A DNA stretch of 64,000 nt from RYN-230 sp963813975 (GCA_963813975.1 CAWFAP010000006.1:1364001-1428000); one strand, 5' to 3'. Positions 35,259 to 44,089 are shown, counted from the first letter of the stretch. Made by a program: numbers and translations. Notes: generated by a model not told the origin, from the letters alone.

Positions 35259-35855
35259 ATGAGGGATACCCGAACCACAGCTGTCGGGCTCCGGTCAGCG
35301 ATCGAGCGAAGCGGTTACTACCCCGGCCTCGTGGCGGACGCCGTTTTCTCCGCCTTGGGCGCGGAGGCCGTCGTGTCGTACGTGGTGCAGTCCGACGCGC
35401 TGTTCGATCCGGCCATGGAGGTCCGCCGCCACATGACCGTGCTGGTGCTGACTCCGTCCCGGCTGGTCTATTCCCATACCGATGAGAACCCGGCGGACGA
35501 TGAGCCAGGCGCCCGTCCGCAGGCCGAGACCAGCACCGAGGCGGTGCGGTTCTCGCGCATCTCGTCCGTGGCCGTGACCCGGGTGGTCCCCGACCCGGCC
35601 TCCTACGTGCCGGGCGTCACGATGCCGACCGAGGTGGTCCTCACCATCGGCTGGAACGTCCTGTCGCACGTCGAGCTGGAGCCGGCCCACTGCGGTGACG
35701 AGAACTGCGAGGCCGACCACGGCTACACCGGCACCATCACCGCGGACGACCTGACCATGCGGGTGAGCGAGGCCGCCGATGGTGAGGAGGCCGTGCGGCA
35801 GGTGCTCGACTTCGCGGTCGCGCTGACCGAGGCGACCACCCACCCCGGCCACTGA
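35259..35855 (+). CDS. DUF5998 family protein
   Basis: 198-residue actinobacterial protein of unknown function: GLRSAIERSGYYPGLVADAV at the N-terminus, the central HMTVLVLTPSRLVYSHTDE and a characteristic CGDENCEADHGYTG segment, then DLTMRVSEAADG. No membrane helix or signal peptide. The ATG at 35259 has GGATGGAG just upstream. The next gene, a phosphodiesterase, begins 11 bp after it; DUF5998 and this phosphatase-like family commonly travel together in actinobacteria. Confidence 0.85.
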   Translation: MRDTRTTAVGLRSAIERSGYYPGLVADAVFSALGAEAVVSYVVQSDALFDPAMEVRRHMTVLVLTPSRLVYSHTDENPADDEPGARPQAETSTEAVRFSRISSVAVTRVVPDPASYVPGVTMPTEVVLTIGWNVLSHVELEPAHCGDENCEADHGYTGTITADDLTMRVSEAADGEEAVRQVLDFAVALTEATTHPGH

Positions 35856-35866
35856 CGGGCGACAGC

Positions 35867-37006
35867 ATGACCGCTGAGCCGATGACCTCGGCCACCGTGC
35901 CCGATTACGGCGAGGGAACCCTGCCCGACCTGGCTACCTCGCTGCTCGCCTCGCTCGGCGTGGACGATGCGCCGAACCCGCTCGGGCTGGTCGCCGCCCG
36001 CCGGGCCTGCCTGCTGATCGTGGACGGCCTGGGCTGGGAACTGCTCCGCGCGCACCAGGCCGCGGCCCCGTTCCTGTCCGAGCTCACCAACAGCGGGCGC
36101 GCGCTCACCGCGGGCTTCCCCGCCACCACCGTGACCAGCCTCACCTCGCTGGGTACCGGCCTGCCGCCGGGGCGCCACGGGATGCTCGGCTACCAGATCG
36201 CCGTGCCCGGCCGGGACCGGCTGCTCAACGGGCTGCGCTGGGATGAGCAGGTGGACCCGGTCAGCTGGCAGCCTGCCCCCACGATCTACCAGCGCGCGGC
36301 GGCCGCCGACATCGCCGCCTACCGGGTGGCCGCCCGAGGGCTGGAGAAGACCGGCTTCTCGCTGGCGGCCATGCGCGGCGCGACGTACCGCCCCGCGGAC
36401 ACCCTCGGCGCGCTCGTAGCCCAGGCCTCCTGGGCGCTGGCCGCCTCGGACCGTGCCCTGGTCACCGTCTACCACGCGGACCTCGACGGCACCGGCCACG
36501 TGTTCGGATCGCAGTCCGAGGCCTGGTCGTACCAGCTCGCGCACGTCGACAAGCTGGCCGAGCAGCTGGCCAGCTCGCTTCCATCCCGCACGGCGCTGTA
36601 CGTCACCGCCGACCACGGGATGGTGGACGCGGGACCGGACGACCGGATCGACGTGGATCTGGTCCCGGGACTGCGGGAAGGTGTCGCCCTGCTCGGCGGC
36701 GAGCCACGCGCCCGGCACGTCTACGCCGTCCCGGGCGCCGCGTCCGACGTGCTGGCCACCTGGCAGGCTGTGCTGGGCAGCCGGGCCTGGGTAGCATCCC
36801 GCGACGAGGCCATCGAGGCGGGCTGGTTCGGCCCGGTCGACGAGCGGTACGTCGCGCGGATCGGCGACGTGGTGGCCGCGCCCGTCGGCTCCTGGGCGCT
36901 TGTCGCGACCAAGGCCGAGCCGCTGGAGTCCTCCCTGGCCGGGATGCACGGCTCACTGACCCCCAGCGACCAGTTCGTCCCGCTACTGAGCGTCACCACT
37001 ATCTGA
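35867..37006 (+). CDS. Alkaline-phosphatase-superfamily phosphodiesterase/nucleotide pyrophosphatase
   Basis: 379 residues of the type I phosphodiesterase/nucleotide pyrophosphatase fold. Metal and nucleophile sites: LLIVDGLGWELLR, PATTVTSLTSLGTGLPPG (nucleophile Thr) followed by HGMLGY, VYHADLDGTGHVFG and YVTADHGMVD (metal-binding Asp/His). No signal peptide, so cytoplasmic. Substrate unknown. Start ATG at 35867, 11 bp after DUF5998, hence an operon. Downstream 180 bp hold three DnaA boxes. Confidence 0.92.
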   Translation: MTAEPMTSATVPDYGEGTLPDLATSLLASLGVDDAPNPLGLVAARRACLLIVDGLGWELLRAHQAAAPFLSELTNSGRALTAGFPATTVTSLTSLGTGLPPGRHGMLGYQIAVPGRDRLLNGLRWDEQVDPVSWQPAPTIYQRAAAADIAAYRVAARGLEKTGFSLAAMRGATYRPADTLGALVAQASWALAASDRALVTVYHADLDGTGHVFGSQSEAWSYQLAHVDKLAEQLASSLPSRTALYVTADHGMVDAGPDDRIDVDLVPGLREGVALLGGEPRARHVYAVPGAASDVLATWQAVLGSRAWVASRDEAIEAGWFGPVDERYVARIGDVVAAPVGSWALVATKAEPLESSLAGMHGSLTPSDQFVPLLSVTTI

Positions 37007-37073
37007 TCACGATGGCGATTGCGGCCGGCCAGAACGGGAGCCTGCCCGGTCCGGTATGGCCAGCCAGGCTGAG

Positions 37074-37148
37074 TTATCCACAATGACGCGCTGGGGAATC
37101 CAAGCGCCGGCGCGAGTTCATCCACAGGGCCGGGGTCATTTATCCACA
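37074..37148 (+). promoter_or_regulatory. Cluster of three DnaA boxes
   Basis: TTATCCACA at 37074-37082, TCATCCACA at 37118-37126 (one mismatch) and TTATCCACA at 37140-37148, all in the same orientation within 75 bp, ahead of the sulfurtransferase start at 37225. TTATCCACA is the canonical strong DnaA box. Confidence 0.7.
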
Positions 37149-37224
37149 GAACGATCCCGGCCTGAAGTCCGATCGGGGCAGGATCAGGGTGTTAACGCCC
37201 AGTACGGGCGGAAGGGATGTATCG

Positions 37225-38073
37225 GTGGATTCAACCCTCGATGCCGCAGCGCTCGCGAGCGCGCTGGCCACCGGCCCGGCGCCGGTCCTGCTGGATGTCC
37301 GGTGGCGGCTCGGCGGGCCGCCCGGGATCGAGCGCTACCGCGAAGGTCACCTGCCCGGCGCGCAATTCGTGGACCTGGACCGCGATCTGGCGGGCCCACC
37401 CGGGGCCGGGGGGCGCCACCCCCGGCCGGACACGGACGCCTTCCAGGCGGCGATGCGCCGGGCCGGGGTCAGCGACGAGCGGCCGGTGGTGGTCTACGAC
37501 GAGAACGACTCGACCGCGGCCGCCCGGGCCTGGTGGCTGCTGCGCTACTTCGGGCACCCGCAGGTGCGGGTCCTGGACGGCGGATACCAGACCTGGCTCG
37601 CTGCGGACCAGCCCATCGAGACCGGGCCCGCCCCGGCCCCGGCGGCCGGTACCTTCACCGCCCGGCCGGGTCACCTGCCGCTGCTCGACGCGGACGGAGC
37701 GGCCCGGATGGCCCGCGACGGCGTGCTGCTGGACGCCCGGGCGGCGGAACGCTACCGGGGCGAGGTGGAACCGGCCGACCCGGTCGCCGGGCACATCCCG
37801 TCCGCGGTGAGCGCGCCCACCACCGGGAACGTCGGCCCGGAGGGGCGGTTCCTGGACCCGGGGGCGTTGCGGGCCCGGTTCACCGAGCTGGGGGCCGGGG
37901 CCGGCGGCCCGGACGGGCCCGTCACGACCGGGGTGTATTGCGGCTCGGGCGTGACCGCGGCGCACGAGGTCCTCGCGCTGACGATTGCGGGCATCCCGGC
38001 GGCGCTCTACCTCGGCTCCTGGTCCGACTGGATCACCGACCCGGCCCGGCCCATCGCCACCGGCCCCGCCTGA
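37225..38073 (+). CDS. Thiosulfate/3-mercaptopyruvate sulfurtransferase (two rhodanese domains)
   Basis: 282 residues with tandem rhodanese domains: an inactive N-terminal one (PVLLDVRWRLGGPPG, GHLPGAQFVDLDRDL) and a C-terminal one whose active Cys239 lies in GVYCGSGVTAAH. The loop CGSGVTA matches 3-mercaptopyruvate/thiosulfate sulfurtransferases. The GTG at 37225 has GGAAGGGA nine bases upstream; an earlier GTG at 37189 lacks this. It transfers sulfane sulfur to acceptors such as cyanide or thiols, in the cytoplasm. Its promoter overlaps the DnaA boxes. Confidence 0.93.
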   Translation: MDSTLDAAALASALATGPAPVLLDVRWRLGGPPGIERYREGHLPGAQFVDLDRDLAGPPGAGGRHPRPDTDAFQAAMRRAGVSDERPVVVYDENDSTAAARAWWLLRYFGHPQVRVLDGGYQTWLAADQPIETGPAPAPAAGTFTARPGHLPLLDADGAARMARDGVLLDARAAERYRGEVEPADPVAGHIPSAVSAPTTGNVGPEGRFLDPGALRARFTELGAGAGGPDGPVTTGVYCGSGVTAAHEVLALTIAGIPAALYLGSWSDWITDPARPIATGPA

Positions 38074-38076
38074 CCC

Positions 38077-38514
38077 TCAGGCGCCCGGGCCGGCGGGCCC
38101 GGCTCCCAGCAGGGTGCCGAGCTGGCGGATCACGTGACCGCGCCAGCCTCCGCCCAGGATGCCCATGACCATGCGCTGGCCCGGGTCGGTGTCATCGAAG
38201 CCGTCGTGCGTGATCAGCAGCCGGGTACCGGCGCCCTCAGGGACCAGCGACCAGCAGACGACCGTGTCGAGCTTCCCGGCCCGCCAGGAGAACCGCAGGA
38301 GCCGGGGCGGCTCCAGGTCGAGCACCTCGCAGTGCACGATCCCGTCGAACCCGTGCTGGGGGACCGGCTCGGTGCGGAACGTGAACGTGTGGCCGGTCAC
38401 CGGCTTGAAGTCGTTCGGCATCAGCCAGCGGGCCAGCAGGGCCGGGTCGGTCAGGGCCTGCCACACCCGCCCGGGTGGCTGGGCCAGGAACTGATCCACC
38501 TCAATGGACGCCAT
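38077..38514 (-). CDS. SRPBCC (AHSA1-like) protein
   Basis: 145 residues of the START/AHSA1 helix-grip fold: PPGRVWQALTDPALLARWLM at the N-terminus, PRLLRFSWRAGKLDTVV in the middle and GGGWRGHVIRQLGTLL at the end. Such proteins bind small hydrophobic ligands. It is the second gene after an ArsR regulator with a 1-bp ATG/TGA overlap, a very common pairing. Confidence 0.9.
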   Translation of the reverse strand: MASIEVDQFLAQPPGRVWQALTDPALLARWLMPNDFKPVTGHTFTFRTEPVPQHGFDGIVHCEVLDLEPPRLLRFSWRAGKLDTVVCWSLVPEGAGTRLLITHDGFDDTDPGQRMVMGILGGGWRGHVIRQLGTLLGAGPAGPGA

Positions 38515-38825
38515 CAGCTGTCCTCCTCCAGGAGCTCGCGGAGCAGCCGGGCGTGCCGCAGCCAGAACTGCTCGTAGTGGCCCGCCCAGTCCGCTACCGC
38601 ACGCAGCGGGCGGGCGTCCAGCCGGTAGTGCCGCTCCCGGCCGACCCGTTCCTCGGCGACCAGGCCCGCGTCCCGTAGCACCCGCAGATGCTGGGACACA
38701 GCCGGGCGGCTCATCTCGAACGGGGCCGCCAGGTCGTGCACGGACCGTGCGCCGCCGGCGAGCACGTCCAGGAGGGCGCGGCGGACCGGGCTCGCGATGG
38801 CGTCAAAGACGTCGGGGCCGGCCAC
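38514..38825 (-). CDS. ArsR-family regulator
   Basis: 103-residue winged-helix repressor: FDAIASPVRRALLDVLAGG, recognition helix MSRPAVSQHLRVLRDAGLV and wing ERVGRERHYRLD. No metal-binding cysteine is present, so a metal is not the inducer. It sits second in a VOC-ArsR-SRPBCC operon, whose leader contains the inverted repeat at 39233. Confidence 0.94.
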   Translation of the reverse strand: MAGPDVFDAIASPVRRALLDVLAGGARSVHDLAAPFEMSRPAVSQHLRVLRDAGLVAEERVGRERHYRLDARPLRAVADWAGHYEQFWLRHARLLRELLEEDS

Positions 38826-38833
38826 GGCCAGCC

Positions 38834-39220
38834 TCAGCCGCCCGCCGGAGCGGCGGTGGTGGCCTGCAGGACGAGGCCGTTGCCGTCCGGGTCGTCGAAG
38901 GTCACGAACCGGCCCCAGGGCGCCTCCTGGATGCCGGCGTCAATGACCACGCCGCGGGTCCGCAGCGCCGTCACGTCGCCGTCCAGGTCGTCGGTCTCCA
39001 GCACGGTGCCCTTGACCGCCCCGGCCGGCATGGTCGGAAACCAGGTCACCAGCGTGATCGAGGTCCCCGACCCCGGCGGCCGGACCTGCACCCAGCGCTG
39101 GCCCGGGCCCATCGCGGTGTCCGCGACGAGCTCGAAGCCCAGGGTGTCCACGTAGAAGTCCCGGGCCCGGTCCTGGTCGGTGACGGGCAGCGAGAACAGC
39201 TGAACTTGGGAAATGGTCAT
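38834..39220 (-). CDS. VOC/glyoxalase-family protein
   Basis: 128 residues of the vicinal-oxygen-chelate fold: LFSLPVTDQDRARDFYVDTL at the N-terminus, GQRWVQVRPP, then RFVTFDDPDGNGLVLQ at the C-terminus (typical DPDGN). Probably binds a small molecule or acts in resistance or detoxification. First gene of the ArsR/SRPBCC operon. Confidence 0.92.
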   Translation of the reverse strand: MTISQVQLFSLPVTDQDRARDFYVDTLGFELVADTAMGPGQRWVQVRPPGSGTSITLVTWFPTMPAGAVKGTVLETDDLDGDVTALRTRGVVIDAGIQEAPWGRFVTFDDPDGNGLVLQATTAAPAGG

Positions 39221-39232
39221 GCTACGATAATA

Positions 39233-39250
39233 GGTAAGAAATCTCTTACC
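39233..39250. promoter_or_regulatory. Inverted-repeat operator for the ArsR operon
   Basis: GGTAAGA (39233-39239) and TCTTACC (39244-39250) separated by AATC, 13 bp upstream of the VOC gene's start. Symmetry and spacing match the ArsR-type operator form; the local AT-richness supports a promoter. Confidence 0.7.
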
Positions 39251-39439
39251 GGTAACCCCGATCCGCGGATTCGTGCCCCGGACCGGCCGGCGACGGCCGG
39301 CGCGGGCCCCCGCCCCTGCCGGGCCGCCCGGGCCTGCGGTCCGCCGTACCGTCGGCCCTCACCGGGCGGCCCGGCGCGGGCCGCGGCCGAGCAGATGCTG
39401 TGATTCGGGGATGGAGGGCTTGGTGGCAAGACGGGGAGG

Positions 39440-40069
39440 TTAGGGGGCCAGATCGTGGGGGGCGGTCAGGAGGAACCAGGTGAGGGCGCCCGTGATCAGC
39501 GCAGGCGTGGCGGGCTGGATGCCGTCCACGGTCACCGCGACGGCGGCCACCGCGGCGGCGATCAGGACCCGGAGAGCCAGGAGGGCCGGGCGGCCCCGGC
39601 GGATCCGGGACAGCAGCCGCGCTCCGCCGAGCCGCGCCCGCCACGTGGCGGGTGGGCGGAGGGCCCGCAGGGTGGCCGCCGGGCCACCACCGCCGGGGCC
39701 GGCCGGCCCGGGGCCCGCCGGCCCGGGGCCCGCCGGTGCGGCAGCCGGTGAAGGGGCCGTGCTGGTGTCGGGGCCGGACCGGGGCGGCCCGGCGGCCGGG
39801 CCCGGGAGAGGGACAGGCCGGGCCCGCCGGGGGCCGGGGGAGGACGCCAGGTCGGCGAGGGCCTCGCCCCGCCCCGACCTAGTCCGCAGCACCGTGTACG
39901 CCGCGGCCGCCATCGCGAACCGGCCGGGGTCGCCGCCGTCGGCCCGGTCCGGGTGGGTCGCGGTGGCGACCCGGCGCCAGGCCGACCGGACGTCGTCGTC
40001 GGACAGGCCGGCCCGGGCCGGGAGCCCGAGGGCGGTAAACGGGTCGGCGCCGCCGGGCAGGCCCATCAC
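39440..40069 (-). CDS. Membrane J-domain protein
   Basis: 209 residues: an N-terminal J-domain (residues 10-65) with the essential HPD at 39-41 (ATATHPDRADGG) and FALGL-type start DPFTALGL, a Pro/Gly/Ala linker with repeats of PAGPG, then two hydrophobic segments (LLALRVLIAAAVAAVAVTV and ALITGALTWFLLT). A co-chaperone that could recruit Hsp70 (DnaK) to the membrane. It overlaps the ATPase gene (GTGA), so it is translationally coupled. Confidence 0.82.
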   Translation of the reverse strand: MMGLPGGADPFTALGLPARAGLSDDDVRSAWRRVATATHPDRADGGDPGRFAMAAAAYTVLRTRSGRGEALADLASSPGPRRARPVPLPGPAAGPPRSGPDTSTAPSPAAAPAGPGPAGPGPAGPGGGGPAATLRALRPPATWRARLGGARLLSRIRRGRPALLALRVLIAAAVAAVAVTVDGIQPATPALITGALTWFLLTAPHDLAP

Positions 40070-42057
40070 GGCTCCTCGCCGAACGCCTCGTCGAGCAGCG
40101 CGCTGACGTCAGCCGACCGCCCCGCGCCAGCCGCGCCAGCCGCGCCCGCCGCCGTGTCCGCCCCGGCCGGGGCCGCCGGGCCCGCGCTGGCCGGGGCGGC
40201 GCCCGCCGCAGGCACGTCCGCCCGCTCCCCGGGCCGGGCGCCGGCGCCGGGCGCGGCGGCCCCGGCCGGGCCGGCCAGCTCCGCCGGCCCGGCCACCAGC
40301 CGTTTCACCTGCACGTAGGTCACCCCGCCGCGGTAGATGTAGGCGGCCTGGCCGACGTCCAGCCCGCGGATGATCTCAGGGTCCACGACCGGAGTCCCCT
40401 CGGCGCGGGACAGTCCCTCGTGTGCCCACAACGGCACGCCCAGCAGCCTGCGGGCGGTGTCCACTACCCGCCTCGCCCCGGCCAGGGCCGCGACCGGCTC
40501 CGGATGCGGGGTGCGCAGCAGCCAGATGCCGCCGTCCGCGGTGGTCGCCACCCGGTACCGTTCGTCCTCGTCGGCGGCCAGCCCCGGCCACGACTGGGCC
40601 GAGACCTGGACGGCCAGGCCCAGCGAGCGGGCCCGCTCGTACAGCTGCCAGATGGGCAGCCGGCGGGACACGGCGCTGAACTCGTCCACCGCGAGCAGGA
40701 TGTCCCGGCGGCCGCCCGCCCCGCCCGGGGAGCGGTCATCTGCCCGGTCCGGGGAACTCCCGGCCGCGAACCAGGCGAGCAGGTCAACCAGCGCGCGGGC
40801 CTGGGCCTCGGCCACGGCGATCTCGGCGGTCCCTTCCAGGATGCAGTACCAGGCGTCCGCGTCCCCGAAGCCGCCCGGGCCGTCCAGCCCGCCGCCCAGC
40901 CGGCGCATCAGGGCCCGGTACCGCAGCGCCACGTCGCTGACGTGCCCGGCCGAGGAACGCAGCAGTCCGGCGGAACCACCGTCCGGTGCGCCCGCGTACG
41001 CCAGGGCCAGCCAGTTCGCGTCCAGCCGGCGAAGAAAGTCGGCCGTGCTGGCCGGCGGGCCGCACGGGGCCTCCACCGCCAGCCGGACGATCTCCTCCAG
41101 CACATCGGCGTAGTACGCGGCGCCCCCGGTCCCGGACTCGACCATGTCCGCCAGCGTGCTGACCAGCTGCCGGGGCGGCAGCGTCCACAGCGACAGGCTG
41201 GCCTCGTCGGGCCAGATCGCGGTGGACGCCGCGCCCGCGCCGCGCAGCACCCGCCGGGCCCGGTCGGCGATCCGCCGTGAGTCGGCCCCGCCCTTGCAGT
41301 CCAGCACGACGAGCAGCGGGCGCGGTCCCCGGCCCGCCGCGTGCAGCTCCATCCCGCGGGTCATGAACCCGGCCCACAGCCGCAAAAGGAGGGTGGTCTT
41401 CCCGGTCCCCGTGGTGCCCAGCACCACCTGGTGCGAGCGGAGCCGGGGGTACGGGATGACGGCCAGCGGCCGGGCCGGCTGCCGCACCACCCTGATCGTG
41501 GCCCCGGCCACCACGCTGCCGTCTCGGGCCAGCAGCGGCACCGAGCCCGGCGCCGCGATCCGGGCCCGGGCGGTGCGTACCTGGTGCCGCCACTGCCGCC
41601 GGTCGAACGTGGCCGGGGCGCTGGGCCCGAGCCCGCCGCTGCCCGTCTCCATCGAGTAGATCCGCCACGACCAGGCCAGGCCGCCGGCCACCAGGCCGAG
41701 CGGGATGGCCAGCGGCGCCACGCCCACCGCGGCCTTCACGTAGCCGCCCGCCGCCGCCTCGTGTGCCAGGGCCAGCCAGGCCAGATACGGTGCGGCGGCG
41801 ACCCTCGGCCAGGGCTGGCCGTCCGCGGCCATGGCGGCCAGCCAGGCCGCCAGCATCGGCAGGCACCAGGCCGCGGCCCGGTACAACTGGCGCGGCGGCC
41901 AGCCCAGGAACCAGGCCAGCGCCGCCGCGTAGGCCGCGACCAGCACGACCGGTGCGGCCACAATCAGGACGGCAAGGAAAACCGCCACCCGCAGCAGCCG
42001 CCAGAGCATCCTGGCCAGGCCGCGGAGCATGAGGAACCCCACGTAGCGGCGGATCAT
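40066..42057 (-). CDS. Membrane-bound coupling-protein-like (TraD/FtsK/VirD4-type) ATPase
   Basis: 663 residues. Three membrane helices in residues 20-132, then a Walker A at 214-222 (GTTGTGKTTLL, K220) preceded by PYPRLRSHQVVLG, and Walker B ILLAVDEFSAV. The later VQVSAQSW and TTADGGIWLLRTPHP resemble TraG/TcpA-like motors. The C-terminal ~60 residues are Ala/Gly-rich. Probably pumps or remodels DNA or protein at the membrane. It lies between a replication-relaxation-like gene and a J-domain gene with overlaps of 4 bp each. Confidence 0.85.
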   Translation of the reverse strand: MIRRYVGFLMLRGLARMLWRLLRVAVFLAVLIVAAPVVLVAAYAAALAWFLGWPPRQLYRAAAWCLPMLAAWLAAMAADGQPWPRVAAAPYLAWLALAHEAAAGGYVKAAVGVAPLAIPLGLVAGGLAWSWRIYSMETGSGGLGPSAPATFDRRQWRHQVRTARARIAAPGSVPLLARDGSVVAGATIRVVRQPARPLAVIPYPRLRSHQVVLGTTGTGKTTLLLRLWAGFMTRGMELHAAGRGPRPLLVVLDCKGGADSRRIADRARRVLRGAGAASTAIWPDEASLSLWTLPPRQLVSTLADMVESGTGGAAYYADVLEEIVRLAVEAPCGPPASTADFLRRLDANWLALAYAGAPDGGSAGLLRSSAGHVSDVALRYRALMRRLGGGLDGPGGFGDADAWYCILEGTAEIAVAEAQARALVDLLAWFAAGSSPDRADDRSPGGAGGRRDILLAVDEFSAVSRRLPIWQLYERARSLGLAVQVSAQSWPGLAADEDERYRVATTADGGIWLLRTPHPEPVAALAGARRVVDTARRLLGVPLWAHEGLSRAEGTPVVDPEIIRGLDVGQAAYIYRGGVTYVQVKRLVAGPAELAGPAGAAAPGAGARPGERADVPAAGAAPASAGPAAPAGADTAAGAAGAAGAGRSADVSALLDEAFGEEP

Positions 42058-42923
42058 GGCGCTGCCTTCCTGTCCCGGGGCGGGGCGGCACTGTTCCGCG
42101 GCGGGTGGGCCGAGGGCCGGGTGCGGGCGGAACGGGACGACGCCGGCTGGGGCGACGCGAGCCGGGCGGCGGGCCCCGGCGGGCCAGCGGCCAGCCCGGC
42201 GCCCGGGGGCAGGCCGCGGATCTCGACCCGCAGGGCCAGGGTGCCCGGCAGGGCATCACGGGCCCGTGCGACGGTCGGCCGGGCCGCGGCGGAGCACAGG
42301 TACAGCACCCGCGCGTGCCGCGGCGGATGTCCCAGGACCCGGACCTCCACGGCCGGGCAGCCGTAGTCCCCGGTCCGGGTGAGGATCTCGGTCATGATCG
42401 CCGCGGTGCGGCGCACCGTCTTGCGGGTGAGTTCCGCCTCGATGGCCCAGCATTCGCCGGCCCACGGCGGGGCCGCGTCTGCCGCGTCACCCACGGGAGG
42501 CCCGCCTGGGTCGGGCCAGTGCACCTCGCCGTCGGGGAGGTGCTCGCGGAGCGGCACCCGGCTGCCCATCCGGGCCCGCAGGCGGCGCTCGCTGCGCCAG
42601 TACGCCCCCGCGGCCGAGTACCCGGGAACGGACTCCAGCGCGATCCGCACCGCGGTCACCGCGCGCAGGTGCGCCAGCCGGGACAGCGCGGGGGGCGTCG
42701 GCCGGTAGGGACGCCCGCAGGCGAGAAGCCCGCCCCGGGTCAGCCAGACCCAGGGTCGGCCCGGCCCCAGCCGGGCCGAGTCGGCGTAACCCTGCTCGCG
42801 CCAGCGCGCCGCGAGGGTCCGCGCCCGGACCTCGCTGACCGCCAGGTGGACGGCTAACTGGTCCAATTGCACGCCATACATCTCGGCGGTAAATAACAGC
42901 CCGGCGACGTCCCGCTCGCTCAC
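42054..42923 (-). CDS. Replication-relaxation family protein
   Basis: 289 residues. The N-terminus (ERDVAGLLFTAEMYGVQLDQ, LAVSEVRARTLAARW, RPWVWLTRGGL) has the winged-helix-like character of the actinobacterial replication-relaxation family (PF13814), followed by a nuclease-like or effector-binding region WAIEAELTRKTVRRT and a Pro/Arg-rich tail. Start ATG/GTG at 42923. First gene of a three-gene cassette with the ATPase and J-domain protein. Confidence 0.8.
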   Translation of the reverse strand: MSERDVAGLLFTAEMYGVQLDQLAVHLAVSEVRARTLAARWREQGYADSARLGPGRPWVWLTRGGLLACGRPYRPTPPALSRLAHLRAVTAVRIALESVPGYSAAGAYWRSERRLRARMGSRVPLREHLPDGEVHWPDPGGPPVGDAADAAPPWAGECWAIEAELTRKTVRRTAAIMTEILTRTGDYGCPAVEVRVLGHPPRHARVLYLCSAAARPTVARARDALPGTLALRVEIRGLPPGAGLAAGPPGPAARLASPQPASSRSARTRPSAHPPRNSAAPPRDRKAAP

Positions 42924-43216
42924 CCGCCCACTACATCATGCCGGCGCGCCATACCGTTAGGGCCTACCTGGGCGGTTTAGGCATCGGCGTCCGGCCGACA
43001 ATATTAGCCAAAGGCGCCCCTGCCCTGGTGCTTTCGTCCGCGGTGGGGCAGAATTTTCGCGGGAGCATGAATCTCGCTCACCACAGGCAGCCCGGCTGTT
43101 CGGGTTTGCCGGGGGGGCGGGTACGCATAAGCTGTTCGCTGATATCCGGATCACCGCTGGCGCGGGGCCTGAGGTCGTTGGGGAAGACGCACCTCGGTCG
43201 CTCGCAGGGAGGTCTG

Positions 43217-43735
43217 GTGTCAGTTCATGGCGTGCTGCAGGTCCATTCCGCGCCCCCGGCGCTGTGCCCGCATATCGAATGGGCGGTCGCCGGGGTCCTT
43301 GGCGTGCCTGTCGATCTGGCCTGGGTGGGTCAGCCGGCCGCGCCCGGAGCGCTGCGCGGGGAGCTCAACTGGCAGGCCCGGCCCGGCATGGCCGGCTCGA
43401 TCACGTCGGCGCTGGCCGGATGGAACCGGCTGCGCTTCGAGGTGACTGAGGAGGCCAGCCCGGGCTGCGACGCGGTCCGGTACAGCTATACCCCGGCGCT
43501 GGGCATCTTCTCGGCGTCCACCGGGGCCAACGGGGACATCATGATCCCGGAGAACCGGCTGCTCGCCGCCATGACTGTGGCCGCCGCGTCCCAGTCCGGT
43601 GTCCAGGTGGCCGCCACGACCACGCTCGAGCAGGAACTCGACCGGCTGCTGGGGCGGCCGTGGGACGCGGAGCTCGAGCCGTTCCGGTGCGCGGCGGAGG
43701 GCGCACCGGTGCGCTGGCTGCACGCCACCGGCTGA
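43217..43735 (+). CDS. DUF3145 family protein
   Basis: 172-residue actinobacterial protein of unknown function: GVLQVHSAPPALCPHIEWAV at the N-terminus, then PAAPGALRGELNWQARPG and GIFSASTGANGDIMIPENRL, all matching the family. GTG at 43217 has AGGGAGG six bases upstream. In Streptomyces this gene adjoins fabF; here the fab operon is about 8 kb away. Confidence 0.92.
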   Translation: MSVHGVLQVHSAPPALCPHIEWAVAGVLGVPVDLAWVGQPAAPGALRGELNWQARPGMAGSITSALAGWNRLRFEVTEEASPGCDAVRYSYTPALGIFSASTGANGDIMIPENRLLAAMTVAAASQSGVQVAATTTLEQELDRLLGRPWDAELEPFRCAAEGAPVRWLHATG

Positions 43736-43894
43736 GCCCCGGGCCGGGCTGGACCGGACCCTAGCCGGGCCGCCCGGTCACGCCTACGATTGAGCCGGGA
43801 ATCCGCTGGCCCGCACGTAGCGGCGCCGCATCCACAGCCGCGGGAGCCGGGCATGCACCGCGGGGAAGTCGGCCGATAGTCCCGTGGAGGAACG

Positions 43895-44089
43895 GTGAAC
43901 ATCGAGGTCAACGTGCCTGACGAGTGGACCCCCGGACGGACCCTGGCCATCCAGCAGCTGCTGCAGCACGCTGTGCTCAGCGGCTGGCCGCTCATCACCT
44001 GCCTGAGCCCGGATGCGACCGCCGAGCAGATCGAGGAGATCGACCACCAGATCAGGGCGCTCGTCCAGGACTCTGGCCTGGCCGCGTGA
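43895..44089 (+). CDS. Small conserved hypothetical protein
   Basis: 64 residues: MNIEVNVPDEWTPGRTLAIQ, then LQHAVLSGWPLITCLSPDAT and a helical ATAEQIEEIDHQIRALV. GTG at 43895 has GGAGG six bases upstream. It overlaps the nucleoside hydrolase start by 4 bp (GTGA), so it is translationally coupled. Function unknown. Confidence 0.72.
   Translation: MNIEVNVPDEWTPGRTLAIQQLLQHAVLSGWPLITCLSPDATAEQIEEIDHQIRALVQDSGLAA

Noticed and set aside
39440..42923. Conjugative or integrative element
   Set aside because: No integrase, relaxase, attachment-site repeat or mating-pair gene was seen on either side.
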